A program made the translations under genes and the position numbers. From Pseudorhodoferax sp032153935 (lineage in GTDB: Bacteria > Pseudomonadota > Gammaproteobacteria > Burkholderiales > Burkholderiaceae_C), in contig NZ_CAXUQL020000001.1 in the NCBI RefSeq assembly GCF_964253035.1, positions 5,332,001 through 5,396,000 of the forward strand: a DNA stretch of 64,000 nt. Reading direction: 5' to 3'. The notes under the pieces were generated by a model that was not told the DNA's origin, did not search any database, and worked only from the letters and a program-made list of their open reading frames with translations. Below are positions 34,833-48,064 of the stretch, piece by piece (position 1 is the first letter of the stretch; the number at the start of each line of letters is the position of its first letter).

Positions 34833-35918
34833 ATGAGCGAATTCGACCATTTCGAAGGCACCAAGGAAGTCAGCGGCCAGCACGCCTTCGACGTCCAGCG
34901 CTTGACCGACTGGCTGGCTGCGCAGCTGCCCGGCTTTGCCGGCCCGCTGCAGGTCGCGCTGTTCAAGGGCGGCCAGTCCAACCCCACCTACAAGCTCACC
35001 ACGCCCACGCAGCGCTACGTGATGCGCTCCAAGCCCGGCCCCGTCGCCAAGCTGCTGCCCTCGGCCCACGCCATCGAGCGCGAGTTCGCGGTGATGGGCG
35101 GCCTGGCGGGCACCGACGTGCCCGTGCCCGCCATGCTGTGCCTGTGCGAGGACGAATCGGTCATCGGCCGCGCCTTCTACATCATGGAGTTCAAGGAAGG
35201 CCGCGTGCTGTGGGACCAGGGCCTGCCCGGCATGGACCCAGCCGGCCGCGCCGCCATCTACGACGAGATGAACCGCGTGATCGCCGCGCTGCACAGCGTG
35301 GACTTCGCCGCGCGCGGCCTCGCGAACTACGGCAAGCCCGGCAATTACTTCGAGCGCCAGATCGGCCGCTGGAGCAAGCAGTACGTCGCCTCCATCACGC
35401 AGCCCATCCCCGAGATGGACAAGCTCATCGACTGGCTGCCGCGCAACATGCCGGCCAGCGCGCGCGACGAGCGCTTCACGAGCATCGTGCACGGCGACTA
35501 CCGGCTCGACAACACCATGTTCCACGCCAGCGAGCCGCGCATCATCGCGGTGCTGGACTGGGAACTCTCCACGCTGGGCCACCCGCTGGCGGACTTCAGC
35601 TACCACTGCATGTCCTGGCACATCAGCCCGGGTCAGTTCCGCGGCATCGCCGGGATCGACCTGAAGGCGCTGGGCATCCCCGCCGAGGCCGACTACATCG
35701 CGCGCTACTGTGAGCGCACCGGCTTCGCCACGCCGCAAGACCTCCAGCGCGACTGGAACTTCTACCTGGCCTACAACATGTTCCGCCTGGCCGCGATCCT
35801 GCAGGGCATCGCCAAGCGCGCCGAAACCGGAACGGCCTCCAGCGACCGCGCCGCCACCTCGGGCGCAGGCGCACGGCCGCTGGCCGAACTGGCCTGGAAG
35901 TTCGCGCAGCAGGCCTGA
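34833..35918 (+). CDS. Aminoglycoside-phosphotransferase-fold protein (ACAD10/11 N-domain type)
   Basis: A 361-residue APH-fold kinase. FKGGQSNPTYKLTT and YVMRSKPG form the ATP site, HGDYRLDNTMFH is the catalytic loop and VLDWELSTLGHPLADFSY the metal-binding loop. These proteins commonly pair with an acyl-CoA dehydrogenase; in animals the two are fused in ACAD10/11, where the kinase phosphorylates a 4-hydroxyacyl-CoA. The dehydrogenase gene follows after 25 bp, which supports a 4-hydroxy acid catabolic role rather than antibiotic resistance. GGGAGA precedes the ATG. Confidence 0.9.
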   Translation: MSEFDHFEGTKEVSGQHAFDVQRLTDWLAAQLPGFAGPLQVALFKGGQSNPTYKLTTPTQRYVMRSKPGPVAKLLPSAHAIEREFAVMGGLAGTDVPVPAMLCLCEDESVIGRAFYIMEFKEGRVLWDQGLPGMDPAGRAAIYDEMNRVIAALHSVDFAARGLANYGKPGNYFERQIGRWSKQYVASITQPIPEMDKLIDWLPRNMPASARDERFTSIVHGDYRLDNTMFHASEPRIIAVLDWELSTLGHPLADFSYHCMSWHISPGQFRGIAGIDLKALGIPAEADYIARYCERTGFATPQDLQRDWNFYLAYNMFRLAAILQGIAKRAETGTASSDRAATSGAGARPLAELAWKFAQQA

Positions 35919-35943
35919 GCCAACCACCAAGAGGAGACAAGCC

Positions 35944-37215
<1,272 letters not shown>

Positions 37216-37228
37216 GAGGGCTCAGCGC

Positions 37229-37921
37229 ATGATCACCGTCCACAGCTGGGCCACGCCGAACGGCCACAAGGTCCACATCATGCTGGAGGAGTGCGGCCTG
37301 CCCTACGAGGTGGTGCCGGTGGACATCGGTGCGGGCGAACAGTTCCGACCTGAATTCCTGCGCATCAGCCCCAACAACAAGATCCCGGCCATCGTCGATC
37401 CCGACGGGCCGGACGGCCGCCCCGTCACGCTGTTCGAATCGGGCGCCATCCTGCTGTACCTGGCCGCCAAGACCGGCCAGCTGCTGCCCGAGGGCGACCG
37501 CGCGCGTTACGCCGTGCTGCAGTGGCTGATGTTCCAGATGGGCGGGGTCGGCCCCATGCTGGGCCAGAACCACCATTTCCGGCTCTATGCGCCCGAGAAG
37601 CTGGACTATCCGATCCAGCGCTACACCGACGAAGCCCGTCGGCTGTACGGCGTGATGGACCGCCAGCTGGCCGACAACGCCCACATCGCCGGGCCCGAAT
37701 ACAGCATCGCCGACATCGCCATCTTCCCCTGGCTGCGCAACTGGCAGAACCAGGGCATCGCCTGGGCCGACTATCCGAACCTGAAGACCTGGTTCGACCG
37801 CATCGCCGCACGTCCGGCGGTGCAGCGCGGCGTGGCCGTTCTAGCCGACCTGCGCAAGCCCATCACGGACGACAAGGCGCGCGAAAACCTGTTCGGCGCC
37901 ACGCAGTACCAGCGCCGCTGA
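37229..37921 (+). CDS. Glutathione S-transferase (YghU/YfcG-like)
   Basis: A 230-residue GST with thioredoxin-fold N-terminus (HSWATPNGHKVHIMLEECGL; SPNNKIPAIVDPDG; LFESGAILLYLA) and an all-helical C-terminus (YSIADIAIFPWLRNW). The TPNGHKV block with Asn in place of the usual Tyr/Ser is the YghU/YfcG type, known for disulfide-bond reductase activity. It lies 13 bp after the acyl-CoA dehydrogenase and may protect against reactive CoA or hydroxy-acid intermediates. It converges with the chemoreceptor gene. Confidence 0.9.
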   Translation: MITVHSWATPNGHKVHIMLEECGLPYEVVPVDIGAGEQFRPEFLRISPNNKIPAIVDPDGPDGRPVTLFESGAILLYLAAKTGQLLPEGDRARYAVLQWLMFQMGGVGPMLGQNHHFRLYAPEKLDYPIQRYTDEARRLYGVMDRQLADNAHIAGPEYSIADIAIFPWLRNWQNQGIAWADYPNLKTWFDRIAARPAVQRGVAVLADLRKPITDDKARENLFGATQYQRR

Positions 37922-37940
37922 AGCAAGCGGCGCCGGCCGC

Positions 37941-39551
37941 TCAGGCCGCGGTGAGGGCCGGGCGCGTGGCGTGGCCCAGCACCGGTTCCGTACGGGTGCC
38001 TTGCCGCTCCGCGCCCACCTTGAACACCGCCATCGCCTGCACCAGCTGCTCGGCCTGGTGGCGCAGGCTGTCGGCCGCCGCGGCCGATTGCTCGACCAGC
38101 GCGGCGTTCTGCTGCGTGGCCTGGTCCATCTGCGTGACCGCCTCGCCCACCTGCGAGACGCCCGCGCTCTGCTCGCTGCTGGCCGCGCTGATCTCGCCCA
38201 CCAGGTCGCTCACACGCTGGATGGCGCCGACCACCTCCTGCATCGTGCTGCCAGCCTCGCCGACCAGCACCGTGCCCTGCTGCACGCGCTCCACGCTGGT
38301 GCCGATCAGGGCCTTGATCTCGCGCGCCGCTTCGGCCGAACGGCCGGCCAGGCTGCGCACCTCGGTCGCCACCACCGCGAAGCCGCGGCCCTGGTCGCCC
38401 GCGCGCGCGGCCTCCACGGCCGCGTTGAGCGCCAGGATGTTGGTCTGGAAGGCGATGGAATCGATGGTGCCGATGATGCTGGCGATCTTGCCCGAGCTCT
38501 CGTCGATGCCCTTCATGGTGTCGACCACGCGTGCCACGACCTCGCCGCCGCGGCCGGCGACGCTGGAGGCGTTCTCGGCCAGGCTCTTGGCCTGGCGCGC
38601 GTTGTCGGCGTTCTGCCGCACGGTGGAGCTGAGCTGCTCCATCGACGCGGCCGTCTCCTCGAGCGCCGAGGCCTGCTGCTCGGTGCGAGCGGACAGGTCG
38701 TTGTTGCCGTGTGCGATCTCGGCACTGGCCGTGGCCACGCCGTCGGCATTGCGGCGCACGCCGGCCACCACGCTGGCCAGCTGCTGCTGCATGTCGCGCA
38801 GCGCAGCGGACAGGTCGGTCGCTTCGTCTCGGCCTTCGACCTGCACGGCCTGCGTGAGGTCACCGTCCGCGATGCGCCGCGCCACCACGCCGGCCTCGGC
38901 CAGCGGCTGCGTGATCGAGCGAGAGATGGCCCAGGCGAACAGGGCGCCAAGCAACACTGCCGCCACACCGCTGGCGATCAGCACGGTCTGGCCCTGGGCG
39001 GCGGCGGCCTCGGCCTCCTGCAGCGACTGGGCATAGAGATCCTGCTGGCGCTTCTCCAGCGTGCGGATGCTCTCGCTGTAGGCGGTAGCGAGCGGGCGCA
39101 GCGTGCGCTCCAACTCGGCCGACACATCCTCGCCTGCCAGCCGGCGCTTGAGAATCGCGGCACGCGGGGTGCGGTACGCCTCGCGGCGGGCATCGATGTC
39201 CTGCAGCATGCGCTTGCCGGCCTCCGTCACCACCAGCTGGTGCAGGCGCTCGCGCGATGCAACGGTGACCTGCGAGGTCTTGTCCATCTCGGACTGCCAG
39301 CGTGGGATGCGGCTGGTGTCCGAATCCATCAGCGCCGCCTCGGTGCGCACCCAGTTCAGGTCGATGGTCTGGCGCCAGATGATTGCCGCCTCCTGACGCT
39401 CCTTGTCCACCGTGCCAAGCCGATGGGTGGTGGAACTCGACTGGCTGAGCCGCCACACGCCCATGGCCGCGCTGGCGGCCACGATCAACAGGATCACGCC
39501 GAACGCCAGCCCCAGCCTGGCGCCGATGCGCAGCTTGCGCAGGCCGCTCAT
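37941..39551 (-). CDS. Methyl-accepting chemotaxis protein
   Basis: A 536-residue receptor: TM1 (about 10-32), a four-helix-bundle periplasmic sensor (about 33-185), TM2 (about 187-210), HAMP (about 211-265) and a cytoplasmic signalling domain with hairpin tip IDSIAFQTNILALNAAVEAA and GRGFAVVATEVRSLAG. Gln/Glu pairs for methylation are present. The C-terminus lacks the NWETF-like tether for CheR. The ligand is unknown. No other chemotaxis genes are adjacent. Confidence 0.92.
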   Translation of the reverse strand: MSGLRKLRIGARLGLAFGVILLIVAASAAMGVWRLSQSSSTTHRLGTVDKERQEAAIIWRQTIDLNWVRTEAALMDSDTSRIPRWQSEMDKTSQVTVASRERLHQLVVTEAGKRMLQDIDARREAYRTPRAAILKRRLAGEDVSAELERTLRPLATAYSESIRTLEKRQQDLYAQSLQEAEAAAAQGQTVLIASGVAAVLLGALFAWAISRSITQPLAEAGVVARRIADGDLTQAVQVEGRDEATDLSAALRDMQQQLASVVAGVRRNADGVATASAEIAHGNNDLSARTEQQASALEETAASMEQLSSTVRQNADNARQAKSLAENASSVAGRGGEVVARVVDTMKGIDESSGKIASIIGTIDSIAFQTNILALNAAVEAARAGDQGRGFAVVATEVRSLAGRSAEAAREIKALIGTSVERVQQGTVLVGEAGSTMQEVVGAIQRVSDLVGEISAASSEQSAGVSQVGEAVTQMDQATQQNAALVEQSAAAADSLRHQAEQLVQAMAVFKVGAERQGTRTEPVLGHATRPALTAA

Positions 39552-39853
39552 GGTCGGCACTCCGGGTACGCGGTGCGGCGCGCGGGGGAAGAAGCAAGTA
39601 CGTGCATGGGATCCCTGCGGGTTGGAAGATGGTTCGGCGTGGCAACGCACGAATGCGCACACGCTGTCCATGTCCGGTGCCTCCTGCGGGATGCAACCCA
39701 GTCGCCCCATCCTGCGCATTCGCGCTGAACGGGGTCCCTGTGGCTCTGCGTGCGCACGCTCCTTGCGCTGCAGTCGAAAAGTCTAACAGTGCAACAAATA
39801 TGAAGCAAATAAAGCGATGAATTTGTTGAATCAGAGAAACAGTTTGACGGCGC
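39552..39853. other. 302-bp intergenic region upstream of the chemoreceptor
   Basis: No gene seen. The left two thirds are GC-rich; the right end (about 39776-39845) is AT-rich with several A/T runs and may hold the chemoreceptor promoter. I find no clear sigma-28 promoter. Confidence 0.5.
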
Positions 39854-41442
39854 TCAAGTCCTCAAGGTCGGCCGTGGCCAGGGCACGGAACTGCCTGCCG
39901 GTGACGCGGTGGGCCAGTTGCCGGCCAGCGCGGCGCACATGGCCGGCACCGTGGCCGCCGGGTCCTCGCCCAGCATGCGCACGACGCAGATGCCGTCGGC
40001 CCCGGCCCCGGCCGCTGCGCTGATCTGCGCAGGCGCGAGGATGCCGCCGATGGCCACCACCGGCGAGCCGGCCATCGCACACCACCAGGCCAGGTTGCCC
40101 AGACCCTGGGGTTGCCAGGGCATGGCCTTGGTCAGTGTGGGCCAGACCGGGCCACAGGCGATGTAGGCCGGCGCCAGGCTGCGTGCCCGGGCCAGCTCCC
40201 ACAGGCTGTGCGAACTGATGCCCAGCGCCAGGCCGCTGGCACGCAGCGCGGCGCGCTGGTCCGGCGCCAGCGCCAGCAGGTCTTCCTGGCCCAGGTGCAC
40301 GCCGTGCGCGCCATGCCGCGAAGCCAGCTGCCAGTGGTCGTTGACGAACAGGCGTGCGCCCACGGCCCGGCAGGCCGCCGCGGCCTCGGCCACCTGGGCG
40401 TGGAGCGCATCCCACCAGACGGGCGTGGCGGCCTCGGGCTGCTTGATGCGCAACTGCACACTGCGAACGCCGCTGGCCAGCACCGCCTGTACGCGGGCCG
40501 CGCTGTCGACGATGGCGTACAGGCCCAATGGGCCCGCGCGGCCGGCCGCTGGCGACGCCCAGGCCGGCTCCGCGTCCCAGCCCATGGTGGGCAGCAGGCC
40601 CGGCTCGGCATGGAAACCAGCCCGCGCCAGCACCTGGCCCGGGCCGCGCCCGGCCGCATGGCCATGGCGCAGCGCGTGCGTGGCCGCCATCTTGGCCAGC
40701 ACCACGGCATCGGCCGCGACGAAGCCATGCGCCAGCGCCGCCGCGGCGCTGCTGGCGAACGTACAGCCCGTGGCATGGGTGTTGCCCGTGCCGATGCGCG
40801 GCAGCGCGAGCCAGCCGCTGGCCTGCGGGCTGTCCAGCCAGTCCAGCGCCAGGCCGGCTTCCTCCGGTGCGGCGTCGTCGGGCACGTGCCCGGCATCGGC
40901 CGGATCGCCGCCCGTGATGCAGACGGATTGCACGCCCAGCGCACGCAGGGCGGCGGCGGCTGCAGGCACCTCGTCGCGGCGCAGGCTGGGCCGCCCCAGC
41001 AGCCGCGCGGCCTCGCGCCGGTTCGGCGTGATCAGCGTCGCGCGCGGCAGCAGGTGCGCACGGTAGGCGGCCACCGCGCTGTCGTCGGCGAAGTTGGCAC
41101 CGCTGCTCGCGCCCAGCACGGGGTCGACCACGAGCGGCAGGCCGGGAGCCGCCTCGCGCAGGCGGTCCGCCCAGGCGGCCACGCTGCGCATCTGGGCGGC
41201 GTCCGCGAGCAGCCCGGTCTTGAGCGCGGCCGGCGGCATGTCGGCCTCCAGCGCGGCCAGTTGCGCGTCCAGCAGCTGCGGGCTGACCGCCTCCACGCGC
41301 GTGACGGCCTGCGAGTTCTGCGCCGTGACGGCGGCCACCACGCCGCAGTAGTGGGTATCGGGCCAGGCGTCCAGCGCACGCTGGTCGGCGGCAAGGCCGG
41401 CGCCGCCGCTGCTGTCGGTGCCGGCGATGCTCCAGACGCGCT

Positions 41443-41446
<4 letters not shown>
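39854..41446 (-). CDS. thiDE: Bifunctional HMP-phosphate kinase / thiamine-phosphate synthase (ThiD-ThiE fusion)
   Basis: A 530-residue fusion. The N-terminal ThiD part (about 1-285) has SIAGTDSSGGAGLAADQRAL, VVDPVLGASSGANF and GTGNTHATGCTFASS, for two phosphorylations of hydroxymethylpyrimidine. The C-terminal ThiE part (about 315-520) has LYAIVDSAARVQAVL, SVQLRIKQPE, LFVNDHWQLA, GVHLGQEDL and YIACGPVWPTLTKAMP, for joining pyrimidine and thiazole phosphates. Last gene of the thi operon; its start overlaps thiG (ATGA). This puts both steps after ThiC and ThiG in one protein. Confidence 0.94.
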
Positions 41447-42267
<821 letters not shown>

Positions 42268-42270
42268 GGC

Positions 42271-42486
42271 TCATCCTCCGGTGATGGGTTGGAACAGCAC
42301 GACGGCATCGCCAGCGTGCAGCGCGAGGTCGTGGCGGTGGCCGCGGGCGACGAAGACGCCGTTGACGGCCGTGCCCACGGCCTCGGGCCGGTGGCCGAGC
42401 GCGTCGACCAGCGCGGCCAGCGTGCTGCCCGCGGCCAGCGCATGCGGCTGGCCGTCCAGCACGATGGGGACGGTGTCCGGCGTCAT
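42271..42486 (-). CDS. thiS: Sulfur-carrier protein ThiS
   Basis: A 71-residue ubiquitin-like protein ending in the required Gly-Gly (FQPITGG), which is adenylated and thiocarboxylated to bring sulfur to ThiG. The VNGVFVARGHRHDLALHAGD block is typical. Start overlaps the thiO stop (ATGA). The activating enzyme ThiF is not in this window. Confidence 0.93.
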   Translation of the reverse strand: MTPDTVPIVLDGQPHALAAGSTLAALVDALGHRPEAVGTAVNGVFVARGHRHDLALHAGDAVVLFQPITGG

Positions 42487-43525
42487 GCGGCCTCCCCTTG
42501 GCGCAGAAGCGCCAGCGCATCGTCGACAAGCGCCGGCGCCATCAGCCAGCCATGGCGGAACAGGCCATTGATGCGCAGCAGCCCTTCTTCGTGCTCGGTG
42601 CGCGGCAGGTGGTCCGGCAGCGCCGGCCGCAGGTGCCGGTCCAGCCGCAGGATTCTTGCCTCGGCCAGCATGGGCAGCACGCTGTGCGCCGCGCTCATGA
42701 GCTCCACGGCACTCTTGAGCGAGACCGGCGAGCGGTCCTCGCTCTCGATCTCGGTCGCGCCCAGGAACAGCAGATCGTCCGGCCGCGGCACGAGGTAGAC
42801 ACGGTGGCGCGGGTGCACGAGGCGCAGGGGGCGTGTGAGGCCGTGGCCGGGCGCGTGCAGCCAGACGGTTTCGCCGCGCACGCCGCGCAGCGGCAGGCTT
42901 GGTGCGGCCCCCAGCCCACGCACATCGACCACGCAGTCGAACGCGGCGCTGCTGCCGTCGGCGAATTGCAGTCGCCCGGGCACCACTTGTGCGACGGGCC
43001 GCTGCCAATGCCAGGTCACGCCCTCGGCCGCCGCATGCAGGGCCGCCAGCGTGGCCAGCGGATCGATCTGCGCCTCGCCCGGCAGCAGCCAGGCATGGGC
43101 CGGTGGCGGCAGCGCGGGTTCTAGCCGCGCCAGCGCGGCCGCGTCCAGCGCTTCGGGTGCGGCATGCGTCTCCTCGGCCAGCCGCGCCAGCACGCGCTGC
43201 GCGCTGGCCAGGTCGCTGCGGTGCGCCACGAGCAGGCTGCCGCGCTCGGCGAAGAATGGCCGCGGCGCGTGCAGCGCCGCGACGATGCCGCGCCACAGCG
43301 CAATCGATCGCCAGCCCAGCGCGGCCACGCGCGCGTCCGCATGGTCGCGCTCGGCCAGCGGACAGAGCATGCCGGCCGCGCTGAACGCGGCCGGGCCCTG
43401 CGCGTCGAACGCTGGCGCAGGGCCGGCCGCGGCGTCGAACACCTGCACCTGCGCACCCGCGCGCGCCAGCTGCCAGGCCAGCAGCCGGCCCAGCAGGCCC
43501 GCGCCGGCAATGCCGAAGTGCTGCA

Positions 43526-43526
<1 letters not shown>
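42483..43526 (-). CDS. thiO: Glycine oxidase ThiO
   Basis: A 347-residue FAD oxidase converting glycine to dehydroglycine for ThiG. FGIAGAGLLGRLLAWQLARA is the FAD-binding start; VYLVPRPDDLLFLGATEIES and LRINGLFRHGWLMAPAL are family blocks. The start ATG shares the thiC stop codon (ATGA). Presence of ThiO rather than the radical enzyme ThiH fits an aerobic lifestyle. Confidence 0.92.
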
Positions 43527-45376
<1,850 letters not shown>

Positions 45377-45483
45377 GCGGGCAATCTCCTTGGGTTGGAT
45401 GGATTGCTCCGCATCGGCCGGGATGCACGCACGCACGCCACGGAACACCGTGAGGACGTGCGCAGGCACCCAAGCACTGCAGC

Positions 45484-45578
45484 TCTTCTTACGCTGGTAT
45501 GACCCAGATCAAGTTCGCGGTTCCGGCGATCAGGTTCGCCATCTCAGCACGCCATACGTGCACCCCGGAGCGGGGGCG
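45484..45578 (-). promoter_or_regulatory. TPP (THI-box) riboswitch upstream of thiC
   Basis: Read on the minus strand this leader has GGGGTGC, then GCTGAGATGG, GAACCTGATC, GAACTTGATCTGGGTCATAC and CAGCGTAAG, the order and wording of the thiamine-pyrophosphate aptamer. TPP binding should shut off thiC-thiOSG-thiDE. The helper stem is formed by the CCCCGCTCCGGGG stretch at the 5' end. Confidence 0.93.
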
Positions 45579-45724
45579 AGTCTAGCGGCGTGTCGCGCAG
45601 GGTGTCAATGCGCGGCCGCGCGCCAGCGACTTCGCTATCATCGCGGCCTTCGCACCAACGCCATCTGCGGAGCGCTCCGCAAGCGCAGCACCAAACTGCA
45701 GCAAGGAATGGCGCATGTTCAGCA

Positions 45725-45801
45725 CTGCCCGTAGCTCAGTTGGATAGAGCAACAGCCTTCTAAGCTGTGGGTCACAGGTTCGATTCCTGTCGGGCAGGCC
45801 A
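45725..45801 (+). tRNA. tRNA-Arg (anticodon UCU)
   Basis: A 77-base cloverleaf. The acceptor stem is CTGCCCG (45725-45731) with CGGGCAG (45791-45797), then discriminator G and encoded CCA. D-arm GCTCAGTTGGATAGAGC, anticodon stem-loop ACAGC-CTTCTAA-GCTGT with anticodon TCT, T-arm ACAGG-TTCGATT-CCTGT. Its 3' half is the integration site of the downstream element and the gene is intact. Confidence 0.95.
45757..45801 (+). repeat. attL: 45-bp core within tRNA-Arg
   Basis: Bases from the anticodon loop to the CCA end are repeated exactly at 59184-59228. The perfect identity ends right after CCA here and begins at the anticodon loop, the usual crossover place for tyrosine recombinases. Confidence 0.93.
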
Positions 45802-45840
45802 GAAAACTGGCTTCAAGAACAAGCACTTACGACCTTCCCT

Positions 45841-45922
45841 GCGAAGCCTCAGTCGAGTGCCGGGCGCAGCCCGAACACGAATTCAACACAGACGTGACGG
45901 CCCCTAGTTTTTCGAGGGCGGC
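45841..45922 (+). repeat. Imperfect 82-bp repeat just inside attL
   Basis: Aligns to 59266-59347 with no net gaps in length; the inner 34 bases (45867-45900 and 59292-59325) are identical. It starts 40 bases after the att core here and 38 bases after it on the right. Confidence 0.85.
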
Positions 45923-45932
45923 CGAGGCCAGC

Positions 45933-45983
45933 CTTCGCTGTGTGATGCAGCGAAGCGGCTATGCTCGCCCCCTTATCAGGGGG
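45933..45983 (+). promoter_or_regulatory. Inverted repeats in the AIPR leader, one covering the ribosome site
   Basis: CTTCGCTG (45933-45940) pairs with CAGCGAAG (45948-45955), loop 7. CCCCC (45968-45972) pairs with GGGGG (45979-45983), loop TTATCA. The second stem contains the AGGGGG ribosome site 8 bases before the AIPR start at 45991, so it could limit translation. Confidence 0.55.
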
Positions 45984-45990
45984 TTCGCAC

Positions 45991-47682
45991 ATGCATCGGA
46001 TAGTCAAAGCACATCTAGAAAGCTTTGTGGCAAGTTTTTCGCTGGAGGCCGACGATGAGGCCAAGCAATTTGAAAAATTCGCCACGTACTCGGTCATCTC
46101 CAATCGCTTCAGCGGCGCATTCGATCTGGACGATGTTGTCACTGGCGAGGGGGATGAGGGCATCGATGGAGTAACCATCGTAATTGATGAGGCGGTAACT
46201 GCATCTATAGAAGATGCGCAGGCCGTATTCGCATCTCCGAGGCGGAATCACGATGTGGATATGGTATTTATCCAGGCGAAACGTTCCGAAGGTTTTGATC
46301 TTGGCGACTTCCTCAAATTCAAGGAAGGCGTCCTGCGTTTCACTACCGCGAATCCTTACACCGCTACCGACGAAGTATTGCTGGAGTCGCGCGGGATTTT
46401 CGATGTAGTACTGCAGCAAGTTCCCAAATTAAGAAATGGCAGGCCATCATTAATTGCGAGGTTTGTGGCGACCGGAATCTATCAGCAGCCTGATGCCTTG
46501 GAGGTTGCGCTTGGAGATTTTCAGAAGCAGGTTGCCGCTCTTGGAATTTTCCATGAAATTGACATCAAGTTTATTGACCGAGACGAATTGACACGTCTTT
46601 GGGTTGGAACCTACTCTGGTGTCAACGCCAGTCTTCCCACCTTCAGCACCGCGGCCTTGCCAAACATCGCCGGCATCGATGAAGCTTACCTCGCGGTCGT
46701 GAGAGCTAGCGATTTTGTGGGAAATCTTCTGACAACGGAGGATGGGAACCTTAGAACGCAGGTGTTTGAGGAAAATGTCCGCTCATTCCTAGGCCTTGAC
46801 AACGCTGTCAACCAATCAATCGCGGCAACCCTTGCATCAGAAACGTCGAGCAGATTCCCTGTACTCAACAACGGCATCACCATAGTTAGTCCAGACGTCC
46901 AACTGCAAGGCAACACCCTTCATCTCACCAACTTCCAGATCGTCAACGGCTGCCAGACATCTAACGTTCTTTTTGAGAATAAGGATGCGCTCGGCAATGT
47001 GATGGTCAATATTAAGGTGGTTGAGACGCAGTTGGAAGACGTCTTTTCGGAGTTGGTTCGCGCCACGAATAGTCAGACAAAGGTTGAGGACAACCAATTT
47101 TTGTCGTTGCGCCCAATTGTCCGGAAGGTGGAGCAGTACTTCAATACGTACGAGGGAACAGAGAGTCGCCTGTATTTAGAGCGAAGAGATCGCCAGTATG
47201 TGGGGCAAGACATTCCAAACACGCGGATCTTCTCTTTGCACAACGCGGCCAAGTGTGTAGCGGCCATGGCCTGCAATCGCCCAGAGCTAGCATCACGCTA
47301 TCCAAAGGCAATGTACGAAGAGCTGACCTCCATCATATTTGCGGACGATGTTAAGGAGATTGTCTATTACGCTGCCTGCGTGACCATGTACCGATTTTCT
47401 TTACTTGTATCCAACAACACCATTCCACAAAATCTCAAACGATTCAAATGGCACATGCTCCCTGTAGTTTGGGCCATGGTTAATGGAAAAAATACTCCGC
47501 CACTAAACTCGCGGCAGGTTGAGCGCCAGGCGCAGGCAGTAATTGACATCATGGGTCAGCATGGCGCCCCTGCCAATGACATCTTTAATCGAGTGGCTAC
47601 GATTTGCAATGGCTTAGGCGAGGTAACAATTGATCGCTTGAAGCGGCAGGCCATATTGCAAGAAATGCTGGCAATGGTTTGA
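45991..47682 (+). CDS. AIPR-family abortive-infection protein
   Basis: A 563-residue AIPR (abortive infection phage resistance) family protein. The family core lies at about 258-330: EENVRSFLGLDNAVN, RFPVLNNGITIVS and FQIVNGCQTSNVLFEN. An N-terminal part (about 30-150) looks like a nuclease-type domain with DEGIDGVTIVID and VDMVFIQAKRS, close to the D-E/Q-x-K pattern of PD-(D/E)XK enzymes. Related proteins in Lactococcus give phage resistance by abortive infection. Start 45991 is preferred over 45961 because AGGGGG lies 8 bases before it. Base composition is visibly lower in GC than the host genes. It lies next to attL, a common cargo spot. Confidence 0.9.
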   Translation: MHRIVKAHLESFVASFSLEADDEAKQFEKFATYSVISNRFSGAFDLDDVVTGEGDEGIDGVTIVIDEAVTASIEDAQAVFASPRRNHDVDMVFIQAKRSEGFDLGDFLKFKEGVLRFTTANPYTATDEVLLESRGIFDVVLQQVPKLRNGRPSLIARFVATGIYQQPDALEVALGDFQKQVAALGIFHEIDIKFIDRDELTRLWVGTYSGVNASLPTFSTAALPNIAGIDEAYLAVVRASDFVGNLLTTEDGNLRTQVFEENVRSFLGLDNAVNQSIAATLASETSSRFPVLNNGITIVSPDVQLQGNTLHLTNFQIVNGCQTSNVLFENKDALGNVMVNIKVVETQLEDVFSELVRATNSQTKVEDNQFLSLRPIVRKVEQYFNTYEGTESRLYLERRDRQYVGQDIPNTRIFSLHNAAKCVAAMACNRPELASRYPKAMYEELTSIIFADDVKEIVYYAACVTMYRFSLLVSNNTIPQNLKRFKWHMLPVVWAMVNGKNTPPLNSRQVERQAQAVIDIMGQHGAPANDIFNRVATICNGLGEVTIDRLKRQAILQEMLAMV

Positions 47683-47710
47683 TCGCCGGCGCCAATCACT
47701 TCCGTCCAGC

Positions 47711-48022
47711 ATGAAAAATTCGTCAAAAAGCCGCTCAAATGAAGGGCGGAAAGAGATTTCCCCCTCGGATTTGTCGGCAAAAAATTCGAATCCCCTCGTT
47801 TATGCTGAGATAACGAAAAAAATCGGTTTAGCTGCCGAGAGCGGCGCCAAAATGGCGATGTTTCACTACCTAGTTTTCAAGAACTACGAAAAGATCGGGA
47901 GTGACCATCCGACTGAGTTCTGTAGAAGGGTTGGCGTACCGCTCAGCTATGCGACCGAGTTTCGTAAAATGGTCAATCTCGCGGAATTAGTGAAGAACCA
48001 AGGCGCCTTGAAGCCGAAGTAG
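47711..48022 (+). CDS. Small HTH-like protein next to the AIPR gene
   Basis: A 103-residue protein 28 bp after the AIPR gene, with the same lower-GC codon use, so the two probably arrived together. The first 30 residues are Ser/Lys/Asn-rich and likely disordered. The rest has FCRRVGVPLSYATEFRKMVN, with a G-x-P-x-S-Y-x-T-E-[FI]-[RK] pattern I recall from small 'HTH-like' proteins; this is a memory-level match and not proven. Possible roles: regulator or co-factor of the AIPR protein. The ribosome site is weak. Confidence 0.65.
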   Translation: MKNSSKSRSNEGRKEISPSDLSAKNSNPLVYAEITKKIGLAAESGAKMAMFHYLVFKNYEKIGSDHPTEFCRRVGVPLSYATEFRKMVNLAELVKNQGALKPK

Positions 48023-48064
48023 CGCACCGCCTGTGAATGCTAGTCGCTGGGCGCAACCATTTGG

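Noticed and set aside
37926..37941. Terminator between GST and chemoreceptor genes
   Set aside because: A 6-bp GC stem exists but there is no T-run on either strand and it overlaps a stop codon.
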